Assembly: GCA_015501075.1 (NCBI GenBank)
Contig: JADNYJ010000512.1
Coordinates: forward strand, 1 to 22,322
Origin: Gymnopilus junonius
Taxonomy: Eukaryota > Basidiomycota > Agaricomycetes > Agaricales > Galerinaceae
Reading direction: 5' to 3'
DNA: 22,322 nt
This document shows, one piece after another, positions 16,700-22,322 of this stretch (positions within the stretch are counted from its first letter, which is position 1; each line of letters starts with the position of its first letter). The translations under genes were made by a program, and so were the position numbers. Below the pieces are notes generated by a model. It was not told where the DNA came from and searched no databases. It saw nothing but the letters and a program-made list of their open reading frames with translations.

Positions 16700-18632
16700 T
16701 CACGCCCTTACCTTCAGTTCCTCGCCATATTTTCGGGCCTTGATAATGTCAGCGACTAGAGAGATGGTGAGCTTCAATCAAATAAAATGCATATAATAAA
16801 CGATGACTAACCTTTCTCCCCCACGACGTAAGCAAAGGCTAACAAAGATTCATTAATGACTTCATACCTAATCAGGACGCCTAAAGTATTAATTATATGG
16901 ACCTTGAGTATGCGCAGCGATATGCAGCGGAATAATCGAAATGTCGGTGACCCGGAGATTGGTCATGCCATACACTTTCAGCTTGGGATCGACAACGCCT
17001 CTCTTTTCACGAGGAAGCATGGAACAACTTCCCGCGGTGTCTGTGAATGATATTAGTTAAATAGTGAAAGCATACAGAGGAGAGACAATGCACGGAATAT
17101 GGTTCCAACGTAATCTTTGATGACCTCTGTGGTAAGGTAAGAGAGGCATATTCTATCTTTGACGCGGAATGGACTTACCTTGAAGTCGTCATCAGTAACA
17201 CATTTCGGCCCAGGATATGCCTCTTTGACAGTTCCAGACTTCCAAGGCTCAACTTCTTTCATGCGTCGAGCAAATTTGACTGTTTAGAGCATGATTTCGA
17301 GATCTTTAGGAAGGATTGTTGATTAATGTTACTTGAGAAGGCCATCTCCCGACTTACCCGCTTTGTTTTCGAAGTAGTGCAGATTGCAAGATGGAGAAAC
17401 TGTAGGGTCCTTCGTTTCTGCATGCTAGATAAGTACCCTAATCAGACGAGATAACTCTTACTTATTCGTGATAAACTTACTATGGTTCTCGAGAAAATGG
17501 ATGGTTCAAACAACATACCAGAGTGACATAGCATTTTCCCTTCTCGACAGGCGCTAGGCACCCAAAATAAATTCAAAAGAATTAATTGCGAATAAATGAC
17601 TTGCCTTTAGAAAAGAAGTAACCTGGGAAACAATGACTTCACAGTCAGGAATTTTATCATTCTGAGAACTTCGTTTGGAGGTGGAACTGTTCTTCCAGTC
17701 TTGGAGGCAGCTCATTCTTCTCTGCCTTGCATTTACCTCTGCTTCAAAGTTGTCAGCTAGTTTAGAAGTACCCTCAAATCCTGAGGCGGGTAAAGGGAAC
17801 AAGCAGTGCGAGCACTGGAAGAAGAGAAGGAAAGTCAAATGAGATTAGGTGCTGATAAATGTAGCAATATTTTACTGAACTGGAGCTCTTTGGCTTTGGC
17901 TGCATATTCAGGGTCGAGTAAAAGCTCCAAGGACTCATGATCAGGCAGTAGCTCAAATGGGATGGTGACCAAAGTGTGATCCTGCATGTTCTCCCCAACT
18001 CCTGGAAAATCGACGATGAGGTCAACACCAATTTTAGACAGAACTTTGGGTTGGTGAATGCCTGAGAGCTCCAATATATGAGGGGACTCTATGCTCCTAA
18101 TATGATAGTTGAAGATAATTATTTCTTGGACTTTAAACAATAAATGCACCCAGTGCTAAGGAGCACTTCTTTATTTATGTTCACCTATACTTCTTGTAAT
18201 TGTGGATAAATTCAACAGCCATTGCTGTTTGATTTTCATTCCCTTCAGATCCATAAAAAATTATCCATGAAATGAGAGTGCTAGTGAGGACCTGAGAATT
18301 TGAAGATGTCAGACAAAGCTCATGGAAGATGGCCAATACATACAGTGGATTTGGATGCTTGATATTTGGAAGTAGATAAGAAATTGCAGAATATGACTGA
18401 GTCCATGTTTTTGGATCTAGACTCGAAGTTGCAATCCATGTTCTGTTGACCTGAAAATTTGCCAATTCAAGTCAATTCAAAGTCTTGAACTCAAAGGAAC
18501 AAGATGACATCTTACATTGCCTCTGTAAGGATCTTTTATTGGTTTTAGGCCCATATTGATCATCATTTCCTGGAAGAGCTTGTCAGTGGTATGAACATGG
18601 GGAGGAATAGTGACTTGAATAGGACCAGATTC
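16700..18632 (-). pseudogene. GMC oxidoreductase, N-terminally truncated and decayed
   Basis: GMC enzymes are FAD-dependent alcohol or sugar oxidases, often secreted by wood and litter fungi. The relic opens at GPIQVTIPPHV (18632 leftward), near residue 190 of a ~600-residue enzyme. It then shows NRTWIATSSLDPKTW, the GSIESPHILELSGI signature (last Gly replaced by His), GVGENMQDHTL, KIPDCEVIV, NHPFSR, HTAGSCSMLPREK and the active-site PLHIAAHTQ, ending at TGA 16700-16702. The N-terminal FAD-binding GxGxxG part is absent. Damage includes an in-frame TAA near 17286 (CTC TAA ACA), a donor changed to TTCAGT after KELQ near 17879, a GC donor at 17604, and frame shifts near 17730, 17660, 17620 and 17488. 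The 3' exons (17124-16700) keep good splice sites and reading phase. It cannot make a working enzyme. Confidence 0.88.
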
Positions 18633-19038
18633 CTGCAGGATTCATTAGTGAAGGCATAGGGATAAAGATCCATTTGCTCTATTACTGGAAGGTTGGCATG
18701 GATCCCTTTCTTTGGCATTTGAAAATTGTAATGATACATGCAGTCATTTGGATAGATTTAAGATGCCATCAGCCCCACTGAAGATTGAAATGATTACCAC
18801 TGTTTGAATGTGAATGTTTGCTAGTTAGACAGGTCTTAGCTTTATCAGTTGGCCAATGCTGAGGCTTGTTGCTCAGCTGTTCATTTAATAATATCTGGTT
18901 ACCGTCAATGCGCCACATAATTGATCGACATCACTATAAATAGACCTTCATTTGCTTAGTGCTGCCTGGGTTGCGATTGGTTGCATAGAGTTGTCAGTAA
19001 GTGCATATAATGAACTGAAAGTCTCCCCTCACTTTCCT
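18633..19038. other. Spacer between two GMC relics, no gene seen
   Basis: About 400 AT-rich bases lie where the N-terminal half of the first GMC relic should be. I found no GxGxxG coding sequence, no transposon ends and no obvious repeat. The missing exons were deleted or have decayed beyond recognition. Confidence 0.45.
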
Positions 19039-19420
19039 TCAATCCACATGACTATCTTCCTTGATAAAATCTTTAACTATAAACCACAATATCAGGCACT
19101 TGGGAAGAGAATTGGTTAAACATTAGGGAAAAACCTTTTTCACCAATTACATATGCTGTAGCTGTCCAGATTTGACAAAATACCTGTCAGGCCAGGAAAA
19201 GATTTTTATTAGAATGCATCAGACCTTGCATATGAGCTGCAATGTGAAGGTGTATAATTGATATATCAGCGATCCACAAATTAGTTGTCCCATAAATCTG
19301 CATTGGTCATGGATATATCATCAAGTGTGACACTGGCAGAAAAGCTTCTCTTACTCTGAGCTTGGGGTCTATGACACCTTTCTTGTCTCGAGGAAGCATT
19401 GAACAACTACTGACACCGGA
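19039..19420 (-). pseudogene. C-terminal stub of a second GMC oxidoreductase
   Basis: Reading leftward from 19414, SSCSMLPRDKKGVIDPKLR is followed by a GTAAGA intron. Then come IYGTTNLWIADISIIHLHIAAHMQ, a second intron, ATAYVIGEK, and a third intron leading to VKDFIKED and a TGA at 19039-19041. Splice sites and phases still work, and the order matches the end of the neighbouring relic. The active-site Pro-Leu-His has become His-Leu-His, and His-Thr-Gln has become His-Met-Gln. Only ~75 residues remain, so this is a 5'-truncated duplicate. Its left neighbour is in the same orientation, which indicates an old tandem duplication. Confidence 0.82.
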
Positions 19421-19836
19421 GGCAAACTTCATAAATGCAAACATTCACCATGCCCAGGCCAGCACAGGCCGAATCGTCGACATCTGCAGAAGTTCGTGCT
19501 CAGTTGGAAACCAGTGGCCAACAACCCAATGACGATGAGCACCCTCCACAGAGGCATGCCTCGATCAGGTGATGACCCCACATACAAAAGCAGCTATGAA
19601 AGCAAAGAAACAGAAGGAGAAGAAAGCGAGTGATTGGCACCTCACAAAGAAGGAGGTCCCCCAGGAAACAAAGGTAACAAAGGTACGTCTATGGTTTTTT
19701 GCTTCTATGTGAGGTACTCATTTTGAAATGTTTGCACAGGATGCTCTTGAGCTCCACATATGAGCACTCTGGTGCCTTCCACACCAGAATGTACCTCCGC
19801 CAGCTGTAATGGAAGATGATCGGAAGGCCTATGCTA

Positions 19837-19844
19837 GCCGATTC
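19837..19844. repeat. Left target-site duplication of the hAT element
   Basis: GCCGATTC here is repeated exactly at 20937-20944. Eight bases is the duplication length made by hAT transposases. Confidence 0.9.
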
Positions 19845-19868
19845 TAGTGATGCCGCTGTCCGGTCCAG
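19845..19868 (+). repeat. Left terminal inverted repeat of the hAT element
   Basis: It begins TAGTGATGC and continues to GTCCGGTCCAG. It matches the reverse complement of 20913-20936 at 20 of 24 positions. Confidence 0.88.
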
Positions 19869-19907
19869 AACCGAGGTTCGAAACTGAACTTTTGAGGACT
19901 GGACCAC

Positions 19908-19959
19908 GGTTCAGTCCAAAGTTCAAGTGAACCCATGGACCGGACCAAGTGTTCAGTCC
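19908..19959 (+). repeat. Left subterminal repeats of the hAT element
   Basis: GGTTCAGTCC (19908-19917) and TGTTCAGTCC (19950-19959) lie 42 bases apart. Their reverse complement, GGACTGAACC, recurs three times at the other end. Subterminal repeats of this kind are transposase binding sites in other hAT elements; the role here is inference. Confidence 0.7.
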
Positions 19960-20241
19960 AAGGTTCGAGGACGTGAAGACATGTGCGAACTTGTCCGAAC
20001 ACGGTCCGACCGAACTTGGCCAAGGTTTATCAACATCGATCATCGATCATCCCTTCATCCATACAACTCCCTATGATGCCTTCATCGTACTACCCTTCAT
20101 TGCGATTAACGCTACCATTCATCAGCTATAAAATGTTCCACAGCAGCAGCAAACAAAACGGAAGTTCAATACAGCTACTCCTGGATGTGTGCAGCCATAT
20201 GGTCATGTCAAGAAGCAGAATGCGGCAGCTCACGCCCACAG

Positions 20242-20661
20242 GATGAGCTAAAGAAATATCTCGAGAGCCCTCTGGAAGACATTGAGGAATGTTGTCTCAT
20301 GGTGGGGTGTAAGTCATCTTCAGCTTCCCTTCTTTATCGTGTTCTGACCTCAGCATGCCTTTATTTCTAGCATCACACATTCCAGTATCCAACCTTATCT
20401 CGCATGGCACGCGATTATCTTGCTATTCAAGGGTCTGCCACTCCATCGGAGCATGCCTTCTCAAGTGGTGGAATTACTGGCAGCCATAGCCGTAATCGCC
20501 TCAAGCACAAACCCTTCGAAGCATTGCAGATACTCAAGGGTGGATACCGTAATGGACATATTGGTGCAACCAAGGAGGCTCAAAAACATGCCACGGATTT
20601 GTTTGAAGCATTCAAAAATGTAGGTTCTAATTCTGTGGATGAAGTGGCCATGCTCAAGTAG
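20242..20661 (+). pseudogene. hAT transposase C-terminal fragment
   Basis: DELKKYLESPLEDIEEC (20242-20308) is followed by a GTAAGT intron (20309-20370). The next exon reads HHTFQYPTLSRMARDYLAI, QGSATPSEHAFSSGGITG, RNRLK and EALQILKGGYRNGHIG, ending in a stop at 20659-20661. This is the hAT dimerisation region (Dimer_Tnp_hAT). The phase across the intron is off by one base, and upstream there is no DDE core or BED zinc finger. The fragment cannot catalyse transposition. It could at most make a dimerisation peptide, which is speculation. Confidence 0.88.
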
Positions 20662-20818
20662 ATCTCGTCTATCAATTAGTTGGTTTTTAGTGTTACCTCC
20701 GTCGCTAGCACTTCAGATCTGTGTATGGACCATGCCTATTAAATTTTACCTGCATGTAGATGGCCTTTGGTTTGGTTCTCGGTCCAGACAGTCATGAACC
20801 GTGAACCGAACTTTTTTC

Positions 20819-20919
20819 GGACTGAACCGATAGTCCGGTTTGAAGTTCAGATATTTTTTGGACTGAACCTTTCGTCTGGTTCTCGGTTCTCATAAATAGG
20901 TGGAGAACCGGACTGAACC
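20819..20919 (+). repeat. Right subterminal repeats of the hAT element
   Basis: GGACTGAACC occurs at 20819-20828, 20860-20869 and 20910-20919, with spacings of 41 and 50 bases. These are the inverted counterparts of the motifs at 19908-19959. Confidence 0.75.
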
Positions 20920-20936
20920 GGACTTCAGCATCACTA
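20913..20936 (-). repeat. Right terminal inverted repeat of the hAT element
   Basis: It ends GCATCACTA and pairs with the left end at 19845-19868 with four mismatches. Confidence 0.88.
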
Positions 20937-20944
20937 GCCGATTC
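20937..20944. repeat. Right target-site duplication of the hAT element
   Basis: An exact copy of GCCGATTC at 19837-19844. The undamaged duplication implies a fairly recent insertion compared with the decay of the host gene. Confidence 0.9.
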
Positions 20945-21768
20945 ACCTCTGAAGATCAAGTGCAGACTTCAGTCCATAACAGCCTCAACAACAACTCTGG
21001 ACACATTGCTGCTGCTGCTGACTGCCTCGCAAGTCTCAAGGCTACCTTTTCTCCAAACAGCAAAATATCAGCAAATCTCGGGTGGATCCCAGAACCCCTT
21101 CTCCTGTATGCCTTCCAGGTTGTTGCATCCTTTGGCCTTCCACATTGGGCACTGGATGTCCTAAGCCAGGATCCTGACTCCATGTACAATCTCCTTCATG
21201 AATACATTGCACTGAATACTTTTGAGCAGGTAGCAGCTGGTCATGGCTACTTGCATATGGGCATCAATCTTGCTGTTGTCCATGACTTTGTGCTCATGCA
21301 TAAATTCTATCAAAATTTTGTGTTTTCTTATCTCCATGATCTCGCTAAGATGGAGGCGAAATGGCCAGGTGCTGTTGAGATGAGTCATGAAAGGGAAAAT
21401 GCAGTGAAGCATAGAAATGAGGCATGATCTGATTTTTTCTTTGTCAATGACATGCTGACAATCTTTTTAGCTTGCCAGGAAGCGGGTTGATAAGCTCATT
21501 GCAGAGGCCTTCCACAATGACTTTTACAGTCTGTGAAGGAGCCTGCAGCACACTCTGATGATGAAGCAGATGATGAAGCAGATGAGGTGGTCATCTATGA
21601 GATTGGTGAGGTGGAGGGTCAGTCTGACAAATACACAAAATTTTTTCACAATTTACTTGATCCTCATAACTGGAAGGAGCAGCAGAAGAGGGGTTTGCAC
21701 AAGAAGTGAGTGCTCTTCAGTGTTTTGCATATTTCATGCCTATTTTGACCATTTTCTCATATAGACAA

Positions 21769-21980
21769 TGTTGGGGCGCAGGCGACAACCCGAGTATCCG
21801 ACATTCAGTCGGAGATTGAATACTTACCTTAGATAGTAGGTACGATCGAGATTGTAGTATATATAACAGCCGTCCAAGAAGGATGGAATGTAACTGTTCT
21901 TGTACCTGAATCCTTACCTTCCTTAAAGGGAAGTTAAAGGGTTTTATTAAATGCTACATACGTAGACTACACCGTTGCCA
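21769..21980 (+). repeat. 5' LTR of a Ty1/copia retrotransposon
   Basis: The sequence starts TGTTGGGG and ends GTTGCCA, giving TG...CA limits and a length near 212 bp. It contains a TATATATAA box (21858-21866), as an LTR promoter should. It is directly followed by a tRNA-like primer binding site and then by a gag start. It interrupts the upstream repeat-type gene four bases after a splice acceptor. The matching 3' LTR and the target duplication lie outside the window, so the exact borders are inferred. Confidence 0.65.
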
Positions 21981-21982
21981 AA

Positions 21983-21995
21983 GGGTTATGGGCCC
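21983..21995 (+). promoter_or_regulatory. Probable primer binding site, half initiator-tRNA type
   Basis: GGGTTATGGGCCC is the reverse complement, with one loop mismatch, of the initiator-Met tRNA anticodon arm with its three G-C pairs around CAT. Priming by an internal half-tRNA fragment is known for copia-type elements. It begins three bases after the LTR end. Confidence 0.5.
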
Positions 21996-22095
21996 CGGGC
22001 TTTAACAACTTCAAGAGCGTTTAAACCCTTGCGAATTCGAAGCGAACAGCGACATCAAATCAATCAAGTCTAATATTTATCAATCAAGATTCGCG

Positions 22096-22322
22096 ATGGC
22101 AATTACCAAAGTCGACACACGTGTTGCTCAATCAATCACGAAGCTTCCGGAATTGCTCAGAGACAGCAACTGGATAGCCTGGAGGACCAGAATGGTTACA
22201 GCGCTAAAGGTTTGCTGTGTCCTAGAATATACTAAAGGGACTATTCCGAAGCCTGGGACAGATGCGTCTACGGAGGATTTAGACGCCTGGCACTTTAATG
22301 ATTCTTACGCACAATCGCTGAT
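22096..22322 (+). CDS. Ty1/copia gag polyprotein, 5' end only
   Basis: ATG at 22096 opens a frame that stays open to the window edge (75 codons). It carries the N-terminal gag signature of copia elements: LPELLRDSNWIAWRTRM, then LEYTKGTIPKP and, after an acidic stretch, DAWHFNDSYAQ. This is the region of the UBN2/retrotran_gag_2 type that forms the capsid. The N-terminus is short and basic without a signal peptide. Protease, integrase and reverse transcriptase would follow beyond the window. No stop or shift is seen in this portion, so the element may be young. Confidence 0.85.
   Translation, partial: MAITKVDTRVAQSITKLPELLRDSNWIAWRTRMVTALKVCCVLEYTKGTIPKPGTDASTEDLDAWHFNDSYAQSL

Larger units (their letters stand above)
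19845..20936. mobile_element. hAT-superfamily DNA transposon, 1092 bp, non-autonomous
   Basis: The element has 24 bp terminal inverted repeats starting TAGTGATGC (20 of 24 positions match) and a perfect 8 bp duplication outside them. Inside, a C-terminal hAT dimerisation domain remains on the + strand (20242-20661). Subterminal GGACTGAACC-type motifs occur in inverted orientation near the two ends. The N-terminal zinc finger and catalytic core are absent, so movement would need a transposase made elsewhere. It sits inside the repeat-type protein gene and restores that gene's frame when removed together with one copy of the duplication. Confidence 0.93.
19451..21768 (+). pseudogene. Repeat-type unknown protein gene, interrupted by hAT and LTR insertions
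   Basis: I do not know the function of this family; its character suggests a dispersed Agaricomycete repeat protein. ATG at 19451 starts MPRPAQAESSTSAEV. A frame shift occurs near 19560. The next segment has a Lys-rich stretch and TKKEVPQETKVTK, then a GTACGT intron (19684-19739), then DALELHI, TGA, ALWCLPHQN. At ASRF the reading frame is cut by the hAT element and resumes after its target duplication as TSEDQVQTSVHNSLNNN. It runs on through LDVLSQDPDSMYNLLHEYIA and GHGYLHMGINLAVVHDFVL. A GC-AG intron (21422-21470) joins RNE to LARKRVDKLIAEAF. A further frame shift near 21530 precedes an acidic DDEADEADEVV region and DPHNWKEQQKRGLHKK. The next intron starts GTGAGT at 21706, and its acceptor exon is cut by the LTR after four bases. 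Confidence 0.7.

Noticed and set aside
1..22322. CRISPR arrays, bacterial operons, riboswitches or biosynthetic gene clusters
   Set aside because: The spliced eukaryotic gene structures exclude the bacterial features, and the enzymes present (SDR, GMC relics) are not joined to any core synthase.

Overview
The window looks like nuclear DNA of a filamentous basidiomycete, most likely an Agaricomycete. Genes are packed on both strands and are cut by many 50-70 nt introns with CTRAY-like branch sites. The recognisable proteins (COQ8, OPI3, a UBE2S-type E2, a two-RRM protein, an SDR, GMC oxidoreductase relics) are typical of such genomes. No operons, ribosome binding sites, CRISPR arrays, rRNA or tRNA genes were seen.

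Layout. 1-1271: no gene, ending in a TATA-box promoter. 1272-1853: a small secreted, GPI-anchored-type protein with two frame breaks. 1854-3889: no gene I can support. 3890-5301 (+): a 389-residue protein of unknown function, intact over 5 exons. 5735-6715 (-): a probable mitochondrial two-RRM RNA-binding protein. 6928-8151 (-): an unknown 346-residue protein. 8431-10806 (+): COQ8, the mitochondrial coenzyme Q biosynthesis kinase-like ATPase, with 9 introns of which three begin with GC. 10969-11420 (+): an unknown small protein. 11657-11995 (+): a possible two-exon mini-gene. 12128-13089 (-): OPI3-type phospholipid N-methyltransferase, intact. 13415-14572 (-): a UBE2S-like E2 whose first exon codes only the start Met. 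15262-16492 (+): an intact short-chain dehydrogenase/reductase.

From 16.7 kb the DNA turns into relics and mobile elements. A decayed, N-terminally truncated GMC oxidoreductase (16700-18632, -) is followed by the C-terminal stub of a second copy (19039-19420, -). A repeat-type ORF family (19451-21768, +) then carries two insertions. One is a 1092 bp hAT element with a perfect 8 bp target-site duplication (19845-20936). The other is a Ty1/copia LTR retrotransposon that begins at 21769 and runs off the window with the start of gag.

The genes do not form one pathway. COQ8, the RRM protein and possibly the SDR point to mitochondrial or lipid metabolism, OPI3 makes phosphatidylcholine in the ER, and the E2 belongs to APC/C ubiquitination. 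Two things deserve attention. All three GC-AG introns found in conserved genes lie in COQ8. Several conserved genes also carry isolated single-base deletions, often at short homopolymers, which looks more like assembly error than gene death. I saw no clearly new multi-gene system.
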